Assembly (NCBI GenBank): GCA_016858145.1 | Contig: JAEHOE010000186.1 | Location: 1 to 64,000, forward strand | DNA: 64,000 nt | Direction of reading: 5' to 3' | Source: Edaphochlamys debaryana | Lineage: Eukaryota; Chlorophyta; Chlorophyceae; Chlamydomonadales | In this document: in pieces, positions 50,043 to 62,173 of the stretch | Numbering within the stretch: the first letter of the stretch is position 1 | How the letters are laid out: every line of letters begins with the position of its first letter | The notes under the pieces: generated by a model | Databases searched by the model: none | Told to the model about the DNA's origin: nothing | The model's input: the letters and a program-made list of their open reading frames with translations, nothing else | Position numbers and translations under genes: made by a program

Positions 50043-50620
50043 GTTTGGGGGTCTGGGTCGGTGCGTGGGTCAGAGAAATACGCGTGGAGCTGTACGTTTA
50101 GCGGTCAAGCAGTATGTGTGGTCAGGTTGTGTTGTATGCTGGCCGAGGAGTCGTCAGGCAGATGATGGCTGCAGGTGCGGGCATCACGCGGGGGCATCCT
50201 CGCCTCACCTTCGGACCATCCCCGAGCCCCCTGCGTGTCACCCGCGACACGGCGCTTGCGCTACATTCCCCCTCACATCTCCTCCCCTTCCCCACGCCCT
50301 CTAGCCATTTGCTGCTGTTCGCTATACAGGACCGCCGTGTGGTTGGCACTGGCGGACGGTTTGGGATTGGAGGCTGGCGTGGGGGGCCCCACGCGCTTGC
50401 GCCCCGTAATGTCAAAGACCTGGATACTGATGAGCGCTCGGAGATAGAAATAAACAACTGATATACGACTCCTCACGCCTTGATCCGGATCGCGGATTCA
50501 GGGGCTTGCTTGCGACAGCCGCGACCTCGCGTGTGCTCTCGCTTGCGACATAGCTAACACTTGTAACAAGCCTGCACTCACCGAACGCGCGTGAGCACTG
50601 CTAATGATAGCGTAGATACC
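50043..50620. promoter_or_regulatory. Divergent promoter region between the 72-aa gene and the coiled-coil gene
   Basis: The 578 bases separate two outward-pointing start codons, so the promoters of both should lie here. The right part is relatively A/T-rich (near 50430-50470). No specific element can be assigned. Confidence 0.4.
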
Positions 50621-53600
50621 ATGGCACCCCGCTCGGAAATGAACGATTTTCGCAAATCCTACGCTGGGCCTCCGCGCTCGTATGGAGCGGAAGCGTATCA
50701 GCCTTCAAAGGACACTCGCCAGGATGACCGCGACCGGCGGACAAGCGACGCTGGCAGTGGCAAAGGCAGCACCGGGAAGGGTAGCACAGGCAGCACTGCG
50801 AGCTCCAGGTCGGTCACGCCATACTCGATCAATCAGAAGCTATGACAACGGGTTGGCGAGCACTGCGGCTGGCGTTGGGGGAGCGTAGCCATGCATTGAC
50901 AGCTCGTGTTTCTCGCACACGCACCGCAGGCCCGCAGCCGCAGCAACCCACAACAGGACCGCAGACCGTCAAGTGAGGGGGTCGATGTCGGCGAGGTGCG
51001 AGAACTGCAGGGGGCGGGGGGTGCCGAGTGCTAGAGCCAGCTGGCCCGTGGATGCTAGCCGCGTCCGCCCACACTTTCAACGCCTTGCTGGCCCCTCCAA
51101 TCACGCTTACATCCCGTATACACGCTCACCTGTATAACGCCATGGCGCAGGTCGACCGGCTACTATGGCAACAAGCGGCCGGACTTCACCCAGAGCGTGG
51201 ACCTGACCGGGGCCCTGCCCCGCGCCGCTGGCTACGGTGCCGGCGCTGGCGCTGGGAGCGGCATCCCCCGTCAGCAACGCCAGGCCCCCGCGCCGTCGCC
51301 CCTCCAGCCCTCCATCACACCCGCCGCTGAGGCCCTGCAGGAAGCGCGTCTGCGGCTGCAGGAAACCTCGGAAGCGGCCCTCAGAGAGAGCAAGTGCCTG
51401 GCGGCCAACCTGGAGGCAGTGCAGGCCCAGAAGAACGCAATGCAGGTGCGCGTCTCGCAGCCCAGGCTTGCGCAAGGGCAGGTGTTGGAGCGGCATGATC
51501 TTATTGATTTCATCTATAGTTATGTTATGTGCAATAAGCGGCAGCCAGTGGCCCAGGTTGGGGCCGATGGGACGAGGCATGAAGGAGATGTCGAGGTGGC
51601 GGACGCGGAGATCCAGTCCCCGGGCAAACACCTTTCCCCTCCCCCTTATCCTGATTGCAGGCGGAGGTGAACGCCGTCACATCCCGCTACCACCAGCTGG
51701 AGCGCTCCCACCTGCGCCAGGCGACCGAGCTGGGCGAGCTTCGCAGCGAGGTGCGCCCCGGTCTGCCCAAGCCTCAGGCCCCTTTCACGTGCCCAGGACG
51801 CCATAGCAGCCCGCCAAACCTCCAACCTGAGCGCCGTCGGCGCTTCCACAGCGTGCAAACTCCTCAACCCAGCTCACCGCACCCCCCATTGCCCCGTTCA
51901 CCGCGCCCCGCCCAGGTCGCGCGCCTGCGCGCCGAGCTGGCCGAGAAGGAGACGGAGGCGCAGCAGGCGCAGCGGCAGGCCGACCAGGTGGCCACCCGCG
52001 GCAACGTGGCGGCGGTGACGAGCGAGGTGATGCAGTCCATGCTCTCCAACACGCTCACGGACACGCTGGCGCGCAAGCTCGAGGTGGACGCCGCGCTGGC
52101 CAGCAGCCACCAGCAGGTGCGGGCCTGTGCGGCTGGCTTTGGCTTTGGCTTTGCTATCGTCTTCTGTGCCCGGGGGGGCTGGCGTTTGGCAAGGTGAAGC
52201 AAGGAGAGGGCTGCCAGGGAGGCCCCCTTGCTTGCACTGTCTGTGCCTCTTGGGTCACCCGTGGTACCGTAGATGATGGTTTCGGGCCGTATGTAAGCCT
52301 TGAGCCAGAAAAAGGAATGCCGCTGAGGCTTTGCGTGCCGTGCCGTCCGCCCCCAGGCCCAGCGGATCGGGGAGCTCGAGGCCGCCCTGGCCGCGGCCCG
52401 CTCGGTGGCGGAGGAGGCGCAGCGGGAGCTGGGCGCGGCGCAGGCGGAGGCGCGGCGCACCAGCCAGGAGATGGAGGAGATGGGGGCCAAGCTATGCGGC
52501 CTGGAGGACGAGATGAAGACCACGGTCGCCAGCCTGCGCGGCGAGATGGCGGCCAAGGTCTGCGGCATGGAGGAGAAGGTGCGTGCGCAGGGAGAGGGGG
52601 AGGCGGTCCGAGCTGATGTGGTCCGCTTGAGGGGGCTCGGTCTGAGCCTTACCTCGCCATCCCCACACTACAGAATTACGCCGTTCAACTGACTGCCAGA
52701 CCCCTTAGCGAGAGCTGTATCCACGCTCTGCTTGACCTCGCTGAAACCCCGTCCACTCTCACTCCTCGCTCCAACCCGCCTCCCCCACCTTCCGCCCACC
52801 CACCTCAGATGGCCGCCATGCAGGCGGAGCGGGAGCAGGTGGAGGCCGACACCCTGCAGCTGGCGGCACAGAGCAACGAGTTGCAGGTGGGCGAAAGGCC
52901 GTGGGGTGGCAGGGGGAGGACGGCGGAAAGCATGGCGGCATTGCGCACGCCTAATGCACGCCCTCGCTCACTGTCGTCCACTCAAGAACACAGCCGTGGT
53001 CCCCGCCGTCGTCGTCGCAAGCCTGGCTCTTTTTCCCACGGTGCCAACCATCGCCCCACCCTACTCCGTCCTTCCTCCCCCTGCTCAGGCCTCCATCGCC
53101 CAGCTTCAGGCCTCTAACGCCGACCTTCAGGCTTCCAACGCGGAGCTGCAGACGGCCAACGCCGAGCTGCAGGACGCAAAAACCGACCTGGAGGCCAGGG
53201 CCGCTCAGCTTGAGGCGCGCGGCTCGGAGCTGGAGGCGGCCCTGGCGGAGCTGCAGCAGGGCCACACGGAGCTGCAGGTGGGCGGGAGGGCCATGGTTCC
53301 GAGCCTAGGAGCATAGGCTTAGCGCCTGTCCACATGTGGAGCAGCGCAACGCGTGCATTGGAGTCGCCGGCCACCAGCCTTCGTACACTTGTGTTGGCCA
53401 CCCCCTCGCTTCCCAAGTGCCTAGGACCACGCCTCTGCCCACCCGATCCTACCCTCGCTCACAAGCCCGCACCCCACCCCACCCTCCACCCCCGCCCGCA
53501 GGCCTCCAACGCGCAGCTGCAGTCCCGCAACGCCGCGCTGGAGGGCGGCTGGCAGGAGCTGGAGGCGCAGGTGGCGGCGCTGGCCGCCTCCCGGTGCGCC

Positions 53601-56600
53601 CTGCAGGAGGGCAACCTGGAGCTGCAGGCGGCCAACGACACGCTGGCGGCCAGCGTGCAGCAGCTGCAGGCAGGCGCGGGAGGGTGGGGGGCGGGGTAGG
53701 GGATGCAGGGGGTAGAAAAGGGCTGGGCTGGGCCCAGGCGTGGCAGTGCTGGGGCTGCATGCAAGGACGGGAGGGTGTGGGGTGCAGAAGGGGTGGGGAG
53801 CCTGCGTGGAGTGAACACGTGGGCGCAGGAGCAGGGTGGGCCGGGAGGGGCGCCAGATGGGGTGAGGGGACCGGCCGTCTGCTATCGAGCATTCTTTCTC
53901 GCAATGCACCCCATCTGCATCCCACCTGCACCACGGAGGCGGCATGAGGGCCCGCGCTGCCATTTCGTTGCGTAAACGGGCGTGCCCTCTCGCTGTCTTG
54001 CCCTTCGCCCGCAGAACGCCAACGACGACCTCACCGCGGAGACGTCCAGGCTCAAGGCCGAGGCCGAGGGTGAGGCCGCATGGCGTATGCGTGGCCGGGG
54101 CTATCAAATGCTGGCAGGGCGGCAAGTTAACTGTGTGCTGCAGCGGAGGCACACGCAGGACAGCAGACATGGCAGTAGGCACCCGTACCCGCACCCATCC
54201 CTCTCGCCCTCCTCCTCCTCCCCCAACCCATAGAGCTGAACGACAAGATGCAGGAGGTGTGCACCACCGCCGCCATCTACGCAGCGGCCAGCGACCGAGA
54301 GGCTGCCGTCGCCGGCGAGGTAGGCAGTTTTGTGCGTGCCCACCCCCTTTGGCCTTCGCTCGCGCTGCCAACCTGCGTTCTGCTAGCTCTTGTAGATTGG
54401 CATACCCATGTCCCCATGAACATCTGTCTTTCCCAGCCGTGTCCCCTAGCTCCCCTAGCTCCCGGCATGGCCCCATGGCCCTACCAGCCCCACCCGACCG
54501 TGCTGCCCTTCCTTCTCCCTCCCTCCCCCAGGTCACCCGCGCGCGCGAGCAGCTGGCCGAGGCCACCGCCCGCGCCGCCGCCCTGTCGCAGCAGCTCGCG
54601 GCGGCGCAGGAGGCGGCCGCGGAGGCGGAGCGCCGCTCCCAGGCTCAGGCGCAGCGGCTGGAGCAGGCGGAGGCGGAGCTGCGGCAGCAGCAGGGCGCCC
54701 TGGCGGAGGCGCGTGCGCAGGCGCAGGAGGCGGAGGCCAAGCTGCTGGAGCAGGAGGCACGGGCTCAGGCGGAGAGGGTGGAGGCAGAGCAGGCCAGTGC
54801 GGAGCGCGCTCGGGCCGAGGCGGACGTCAGCGCCCGGCAGAGGTCGGAGCGGGCGGATGCGGAGCTGGAGGGCGCCAGGCAGCAGGCGGAGGAGGCGGCT
54901 GCGGAGGCGGAGGCGGCGAGGGCCGAGGCGGAGGCGGCGCGGGAGGGCGCGGCGGAGGCGCGGGCCAAGGTGCGTGGGGGTCCAGGTGCAGGGGCTGACG
55001 CTCTTTTGACCTTCCCTTGCTCTAGATGCAGTTGCCTCTTGCTTGACGCTTTGGCGCCTGGCCAGGCCTCTGCCCGCCTCAACATGCTTTCCTTGCCCCA
55101 ATCCACCCCTGTCCCCCGCTGTCTCCTCGCAGGCCCAGGAGCTGGCTGCCGAGGCCGCCCAGCTGCGGCTGCAGGTGTCCCAGCTGGCCGAGGCGCGGCA
55201 GCAGGTGGGGGCCGGCTGGTGGGCCAGTGCATGAGTGTACGAGTGATGGTTGACCTGGGCTGGCGCATGCTGGGGCCTGTGGGAGGCCAGCTGTAGCCAA
55301 CCGCTTCCCACGCTGCCTGTCTCCCTGACCGTCACCGGCTACCACCCACCCCTCCCTCCCCAGCTGGCCACCGCGCACGACAACGAGCGCTCCCTCATGG
55401 ACGCCATCACCGCCAAGGAGCGCCTGCGCCAGGAGCTGCTCACCAGCCTGGACATCGCCAAGACAGAGCTGGCGGACCTGCAGCGCAGGTGGGGGGGTGG
55501 AAGGGGATGGAACGCGGGTGTGGAGGCCAGGCACGCACGTGGCTCTGAACACTGGTGCTCATGCCACCTCCCTGCGTCTCTCATGCGAGCGGTTTGTGGT
55601 TCCTCGCACGGTCATGCATGCATGCTGTGCTGTGCTGTCGGGGATTCCCTGATCGCCTGACCCTGCCCAAACCACCCACTCACCGCCTCCCCCCCCAGGC
55701 TGGCCGAGGTGGCCCCCGCCCTGGCCGACGCCGCCGAGCTGCGCTCCCGCGTGGCGGCGCTCAAGGCGGCGGAGGCGGCGCAGGCGGAGGCCGCCCGCAG
55801 CACCACGCAGCGCCTGGCGGAGCTGGAGGCGGACCTGGAGCGGGCGCACACGGAGATCGAGGCCACGCGGGTGTGGGCGGGCTTCTGTATTGGGGGTTGG
55901 GGGTGGCGCTTGAAGGCTTCATGGGTCTGTGATGTGAGGCCTGTGATGTGGGTTGCCAGCACTCTGCGTTGCGCAAACTCGGTTAGGCTCCTTCGCGCGG
56001 GCGTGAACGGCTGGGGGGGAAGGGTGGCGCCCTGCGGGCATGGCGGGGGCATCACAGCACGGTGCTTACTTTGCGTCAGGACTTGTAGGGCCGCAGACCA
56101 CCCCCCGCGTACCCACCGACCCGGCTCAGCTGCAGACACCCATCCGCCCCACACACGCACGCGCAGGAGAAGCTGGACAAGAACGCCCGGCAGCTGCGGC
56201 AGCGCGAGGAGCAGCGCGCCTGGGCCAAGGAGGTCGAGCGGGAGGCGGAGGCGCTCAGGGAGGAGAACGCGCTGCTGCGCGTGCAGGTGCGGATTGCAGT
56301 GCCCCCCGCTTTCGCGCATCGGGCAACAACGCTGCGAACTTCTCGGGACGCCCAGGCTCGTCTGCTCAGCCCTCCTGCTCGAGTCACATAATCCACCCCC
56401 ACCTCAAACTGAGCCCTGCGCCGTGCCTGTACTGTGGCTCCAGGTGTCTGCGAATGACACCTGCAAGCCCGTTTCGCCTCTCGTGCCTCGACCTACCCCC
56501 CTCCTCCCCCTCATTTACCTCCTCCCTCTCCGACCCGGCTCCCCAGATGGCCGAGAATGTCCGCCTGCACGGCCGCGTGGAGGAGCTGGAGTCGCAGCTG

Positions 56601-57771
56601 GCCGCCGCCACCGCCCCGCCCCGGCGCACCGCCTCGGGCGGCGGCATCGACCCCGCCGCCGCGCCGGCCCTCTTCTACGCCCCGGACCGCTCCCTGGTCT
56701 ACGCGGACGGCACCCCCGCCGTCCCGCCGCCACCGCCGCCGCTGCCGCCCGCTGTGGCCGTCGCCGCCACCCGCCAGGCAAGCGCGGTGCTCGCAAGCTG
56801 GGAGGGGGCTCCCGGCCCGGGCGTTGGCCCCTGGTCGCACCCGCAATGGCACAAGGTAGCGTACCGTAGTGTGGAGCTGTGCACCGAGCAGCCCAGTGCC
56901 GTGCCGTGTCGCCTGCATCGCTGTCTTATGCGCTGCGTTCGTTAAGAAGACATGACGCTAGTCGTCTGTGCTGGGCCGCACCTGCACCAGGGTATTGCTA
57001 TGCACTGGGCACATTGTCAACTTCCCTTCACTCCTTCGCCCCAGCAGTGGCCCGCCTCCACAGCACCCAGCACCCGTACCACTTCTTCCCTACAGCTTCC
57101 CCAACAAACCAACCGCCGCTGCCTCCTCCACCACCCTCTTCCTTCCCCCCCCCCCCCGCCAGGCCGCCACCGCCTGCTGGGCCGCGCACCTGCCCGACAC
57201 CGGCCTGCTGGCCATCCCCGAGGGCTCCGAGCGGGACGCAGCCGAGGCTGCAGCAGCAGCGGCCGGGCGGCGCGGCAAGAAGGGCAGCAGCCAGGGGCGC
57301 AAGGGCTCCGCGGGCGCGGGCGCGGGCGGCCCGCAGCGGCCCCGGTCCCGGCCCCGGCCGCTGCGCTTCCTGCTGGGGATGCTGGTCAAGGGCACCCTGG
57401 TGGCGGGGGGCATGGGCGTGGGCATGGCGCTGGGCAACCCGCAGGTGCGCAGGGGGGTGGGGGGAAGAGGGGGCGGAGACTGAGGAGGGCTGGGGCCTAG
57501 AGAAGGGGTTGCGGTGCGGTGAGGTTCGGCACCGAAGGGCGAGGGAGCGGGCTGGGTGGTTGGGGAAACACTGGAGGCAGGAGTAGGTTGTCAAGTTGCC
57601 CTCTCACGCCCCTTCCACTTTCCCTTTCCTCCCCGCCAGGCCTTCGCCGTGCTGACGGGGCGGGAGGGCGGCGCGGAGGGCGCTGCCACCCGGCGGCGCA
57701 GCACCGACGGCCGCGTGGTGACCATGCTGGAGGGCATGGAGCTGCCGGGGTCGGGGGTTGGGGCGCAGTGA
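50621..57771 (+). CDS. Long coiled-coil protein with C-terminal hydrophobic segment (18 exons, 1073 aa)
   Basis: The start at 50621 (accATGG) was preferred over upstream near-cognate codons. Exons: 50621-50808, 51151-51445, 51661-51750, 51916-52116, 52357-52578, 52809-52886, 53089-53277, 53502-53669, 54015-54069, 54234-54319, 54532-54969, 55133-55204, 55364-55488, 55699-55870, 56167-56286, 56547-56855, 57163-57444, 57640-57771; total 3222 nt. The first intron is the least certain. Residues 1-~120 are polar and Ser/Gly-rich. About 120-900 is almost continuous coiled coil rich in Ala, Glu, Gln and Arg, with perfect seven-residue repeats (ASNADLQ, ASNAELQ, TANAELQ). A Pro run follows, then a basic stretch and a hydrophobic glycine-rich segment at ~1003-1027 (LLGMLVKGTLVAGG...), and a polar tail. 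The layout resembles membrane-anchored tethers such as golgins, but the family is not identified. One intron appears to be GC-AG. Confidence 0.78.
53670..54014 (+). other. Probable GC-AG intron in the coiled-coil gene
   Basis: The reading frame QQLQ then NANDDLTAET is kept only if the intron starts gcaggc after ctgcag and ends cccgcag. The nearest GT donor, about 12 bases downstream, puts the next exon out of frame. Confidence 0.55.
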
Positions 57772-58926
57772 TGGTGTGAGGATTGGATACAGTCCTGAAC
57801 CTTGATGAGGACTGTGGCCACCAACCGCCGGGACCAGAGCGGATGCAACAGCGGGGGAGAGGCGTGGGACGCCAGGGTGTTGGTCGCAGAGCGGGATGGG
57901 CGCAGTGAGGACGTACAGTGGTAGTGCTTGGCCGGCAGGGGCCGAGTTTAGGGAGGTTTGGTGTAGGGGGTAGCTGGAAGGGGGTTCAGGTGTGGTGTTT
58001 AGACGGGGTCAGGCAGGGCTAGCTAGCAAGAGGCCATTGGGAGGGATAAGGGCAGGTGTATAGTGAGGAGGCGTGAGGGATCGGCGGCCCCCAGACCAGA
58101 GGCTGGCCAACGCAGCAACACACGGGGCCGCTTGTACAGGCTGGATGGACAGTAGCACAGTACCAGTAGCGAGGCAGGACGAAGACTCCGCGGCCGTTGG
58201 CAGGGATTGTTTCGGAGGTTCGTTGTATCAGGCGGATAGCAACAGAAAGCGCTGCTGATTACAACCACTGGAGGGTCAGGGCAGCAGCTGAAGGTTACAC
58301 AAGCATGCGGTGGCCGTGTGGCCTCGCTGACGGTAGCGCAACAACGCTTGTTACGAGAACCTCCATGTGCTTGCCCTGGTTGCCTTTCCGCACCCTAGCG
58401 GCGTCCCAGAGGCTCAACGCCTTCAATCAACCCAGATCAAGGTCCGCTCGACCGCTCCACAAGTATGTCAAGTAATCCCCTGCAATGTAGCATCGCCCCA
58501 GAAGGCATTGGCCTCAACAGTGCCGCCCTGCCAACCGGCGCAACGAGCAACAGCCAGTGCGTTCCGCCAACTGCACCCGGTCTCCAAGCCCATTATCAAA
58601 CCCCTTGCCCACTCTGAACTACACCCAGCCAAGCTCCGCACTTCTGAGTCAATCACTGGAGCCGAGGAAAGCCCGCACAATTCTCGCCCTACCCTACCCT
58701 CTTCTGCAGTTCTCTTCCTGCAGGCCTTGCCTTCACCAATCTGTGTCGCCCAGCCCTCATCTCCTACCACCCGCAACAACACAAGAAGTCCTGGCTGTCC
58801 GCAAAGCGCCCACTCCTGTGCACCTCCCCAGCAGCGCCGCACCTCCTGCTTCACTCATTCCACCTCTAAACTCCTCACTTCTTGACCCACCCCCCAACCC
58901 ACACCCCTGCCCCCTTGCCTCCTCCC
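57772..58926. other. Convergent 3' region between the coiled-coil gene and the SUMO-ligase gene
   Basis: Both neighbouring genes end here. The - strand has a TGTAA at 58299-58295. No TGTAA was found for the + strand gene. No other gene is supported. Confidence 0.55.
58295..58299 (-). terminator. TGTAA poly(A)-type signal of the PIAS/SIZ-like gene
   Basis: Reads TGTAA on the - strand about 630 bases after the stop at 58927. This is a long but possible 3' UTR. Confidence 0.35.
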
Positions 58927-61900
58927 TTAGTCATCCGTCAGATCCACCACGTCCCTGCCCTCCTCCCCCCCCTCCGGATCCAGAAGCCGCACGTCGAACC
59001 GCGGCCAGGCCTTCCCCTCGGGCGGCACCGGCAGCAGCGGCACGCGGCTGTCCTTGGGCCGCCAGGAGCCGCAGGGCGCCACCTCCACCGCCTCCACGCG
59101 CCCCGCCGCGCCGTTGGCTTCGAGCGTGGCGAGCACGGCGCTGAAGAAGGCGTGGGGCTGCGGGGGGGGGGGGGAGAGGGCGCGGAAACGACCGGGGGCG
59201 AGTTGAATGTCCAAGCATGCACTGGCATACTCCGCGCAGTAGACACACACTTGATTTGCCTGGGTGCATGCCCGGTACGCGCAGACACGCCATCCAACTT
59301 GGGTCATGGTGCCCGCAGCTCCCTCCCCGCCTCACCCGGAGGTCCTGCGGGCTGCCCAGCTTGCCGGTGGCGGGGCACAGCCACGAGCCGCTGGCGGCCG
59401 CTTGCTGCGGAGGGAGCACCGGGGGAGAGGGCAGGGGGAGTGTGGGGAGAAGGCCGAGGCAGAGCGCATGTGTGAGCGGTTCCACGCAGGTTGTGCAGTT
59501 GCGGACTTGTGAAGGTGGAGCGTCAACAACCGCCAGCAGGCCTCTCCAGCTCAAGCAACCCTGGATCACAAACCCCGACAGTCGCCGCCGCCACGAGCCG
59601 TCCCCAGTCCCCGGCCTCCCTCACCTGTAGAAAGCAGCGCGCATCGAAGAACGCCAACGGCGCAGCGGTGGCGGAGGCACCAAAGTGCGCCGGCGCCGTG
59701 GCCAGGCAGCCGCCCAGCGGGCAGCGCAGCGAAACGGTCGCCGTCAGGCCCCCGCCCTCGCCTCCGCCACCTCCTCCCCGCCCTTCGCTCTGGTGTCCCT
59801 GCGCCTGCCCTCCAAGCTGTGCTGCCGACGCAGCACCGCCGCCCTTGCGCCGCTCGCCGTCGCCGCCCTGGTCCTCGCCAGCCCCGTCAGCAGCGGCGCC
59901 GTCACCCCCTCCATCACCGCCTCCGTCGGCAGCGCCTCCGTCAGCGGCGCCGGCGTCCAGGTCCGACGGCGCCGCCAGATGCGCCCGCACCGCCGCCAGG
60001 GCCTGGTGGCGGGGCAGCGGCGGCGCCATGCGCGCCGCCAGCTGCTCGGGCCCGAGGCGGCGGCAGAGGCGCAGCGCCGCCACCGCCCCCGCCACCCCCA
60101 CCGGCCACAGCAGGGACACCCGGTTGGAGCCCGACCGCAGCGCCGCCGACACATCCACCGCCTGGTCGGCCTGGAGAGGGGCGGAGGGGGGAGGGGGGAA
60201 GGTGTTTGGGCTGAGGGGGGTGGCACGGGGGAGAGGGGAGGGGACCGGAAAGCCGTGTGAGCAAGGCTTAAGACAACGACAACGACATTCAACGCCTGGT
60301 CGGCCTTGAGAGGGGCGGAGGGGCGAATAGGAAAGCAGGAACGGTGTGTGACACATATCAGAGAGTAGCCCTACCTCGCGACGGCGGATGAAAACCAGAA
60401 GCAGAAACAGAACAGAAACAACGTCCCTGCCCACCCGCCCATCACGCAGCAGTACTACAGCTGTCGTACTACAAGCGGTACGGCCGTACGGCCCCTGCCC
60501 TGCTGCCCCCACCTGGTTGGGCCCCAGCAGCAGCGCCACCCTGTCCTCCCGGGTGGCCTCCATCTGCTGCCCGTTGAGCAGCAGCGAGGCGCCGCCGTAG
60601 AAGTGGCAGCGGGGCGGGGGGCCGTCGCCCGGCTGCACGCACACCAGGCGGGCCTGAGAGGGAGGGAAGGGGTGGGGTGGGGAGGGGAAGAGGGGGCGTG
60701 AGGAGGGCGGACTCAGCACTACTGTTACGTTCCCCCTGAAGGCTCCCAAGCACCTGCGCCTGCTTATTTTGGATGGCGGTGAGGGTGGCGGGGCCGACGG
60801 TGAAGAGTGCAGAGGCCAGCTGCATCTGGCCGTGCGTGCCGGGGGCGGGGGCTGCGGAGGGGGAGGGGGAGGGGCGGGTGTGCACCAGGGGCGGTGAGCA
60901 GGTCTGCGGGGGACGTGCACTGGCAGAGTCAAGGGCAGGGTACGGCCCCAGACCGCACACGGATGTAAAACCTCACCCCAGATGAGCTCACCCCCCCTCG
61001 AAGGCCCACCTGACTCCTTGGTCACGATTGTGGCCAGCACCTCCTGGGAGGGGGTACCGATAGCGGGGGGGGGGAGAAAGGCAGCGGGCGGCAGCCTGGG
61101 TTTGGAGCACACTCGGCCGACACGAGGCAGCTAACCACGGCCGTCAAACACGGCCCTTTTCCCAAACGTTCATCAAACACTGGGGACTTCGCCGACGGGC
61201 AACCAGCGCGCATCCCTCTCCCAACATCCCCATCTCTGCTCTAAGTACCGGTACGGGCAGACGCCCGGGCCGTGCCAACCACACACGCCCACGCACCGTG
61301 GGCTCCCAGAACGGGTCCACCCCCCGCAGGGCCTCCTCCGCCCACACCGGCAGCGCCGTGGTCAGCACCGCCACCGCCGCACTCGCCAGCTTGGGGGGCG
61401 CGGGCGCAGCTGCCCCTGCTCCTGCCCCTGCCCCTGCCGCCGCCCCTCCAGCCCCGCCTGCGCCGGCCCCAAGTGCCGCTGCCGCTGCCCCGAGGGCACC
61501 CGCTGCGCCCGCAGCCCCGCCGCGTGCCGCCCGGTCGGCGGGTTGGGACGGTGGCGGGGTGCGGCGGGGCTGGGACTGGGGCTGCGGCGGGGTCCGATGC
61601 GGCTGGGCTGCGGGCTTTGTCTGCGGCTGGGGCGGCGGTGGAGGCTGGAGCTGGTAGTTGGCGCCAGCATTCGAGACCTGGCGGTAGGGGTGGCGGTCGC
61701 GAGGATGCGGATACCACGTTGATACGGAGCAGGCACCCGCAAGTAGCTGCGCGACCCCAGTCCCATAGGTCCCAACACCCCGGCCTGGGCCCAGAAGCAA
61801 GCACGGCGCCCCGAAGCAAGGCACTGTGGGACGTCCGTACCTGGAAGGACTCCGTCAGAGAGTGCGCTGGGTGAGCCACCTGGGGCGCAGGCGCCAACGC

Positions 61901-62173
61901 CAGCGGAGGCTGTGTCTGGGACTGGGGCGCGGGCTGCGTGGGGGGCTGCGACTCAACGTGGAAACGGGACGCGGGGCGTTCCGTCCGGAGACCGCTGCGG
62001 GGCGGCGCGGAGGATGCCGAGGGGCGATGCGCGGGGGATGGCCCCGCCGAGCTGCTCCCGGGCATGTGGTCGCTGCTGCTGGCGGCCGCGCCCGTGCTGA
62101 TGGCGGGCTTAGGCTCGGGTATCGTGCGAACGCGCTTCGAAGCGCGCTCCTCGGGAGACATCCCGGGCAGCAT
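58927..62173 (-). CDS. PIAS/SIZ-family SUMO E3 ligase homologue with degenerate SP-RING (8 exons, 610 aa)
   Basis: Exons in transcript order: 62173-61841, 61677-61297, 61043-61010, 60851-60754, 60653-60513, 60170-59625, 59404-59336, 59157-58927; total 1833 nt. Residues 1-~215 are low complexity (Pro, Gln, Ala, Ser) with a basic SKRVR patch. A PINIT-like region starts near DPFWEPT/EVLATIV (~232-246) and ends in SNRVSLLWPVGV and RHQALAAVRAHL. The SP-RING-like region begins VSLRCPL (~475) and continues FFDARCFLQ, WLCPATGKL (~519) and GSWRP (~564). The family adds SUMO to nuclear targets with the help of the E2 Ubc9. Here the expected C-x-H pair and the second Cys of CPxC are missing. The C-terminus VVDLTDD is a classic SUMO-interacting motif. 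No N-terminal SAP or PHD domain is seen; the start may be incomplete because an acceptor-like ctag lies just upstream of the ATG. Confidence 0.75.
60160..60325. repeat. Short duplicated segment across an exon edge of the SUMO-ligase gene
   Basis: The string cgcctggtcggcctggagag at ~60159 recurs as cgcctggtcggccttgagag at ~60296, each followed by gggcggagggg. The first copy spans the acceptor of the 546-base exon and the second lies wholly in the intron, so a decoy acceptor has been created. Confidence 0.65.

Noticed and set aside
56826..56855. Sequence resembling an affinity tag (WSHPQW) in the coiled-coil protein
   Set aside because: It is a short chance match within a natural exon end. The downstream bases do not continue the tag, and no vector sequence is nearby.
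60440..60500. Palindrome gtacggccgtac in an intron of the SUMO-ligase gene
   Set aside because: Similar gtac-rich strings occur elsewhere in the window (for example 40385-40445) and nothing ties this one to a function.
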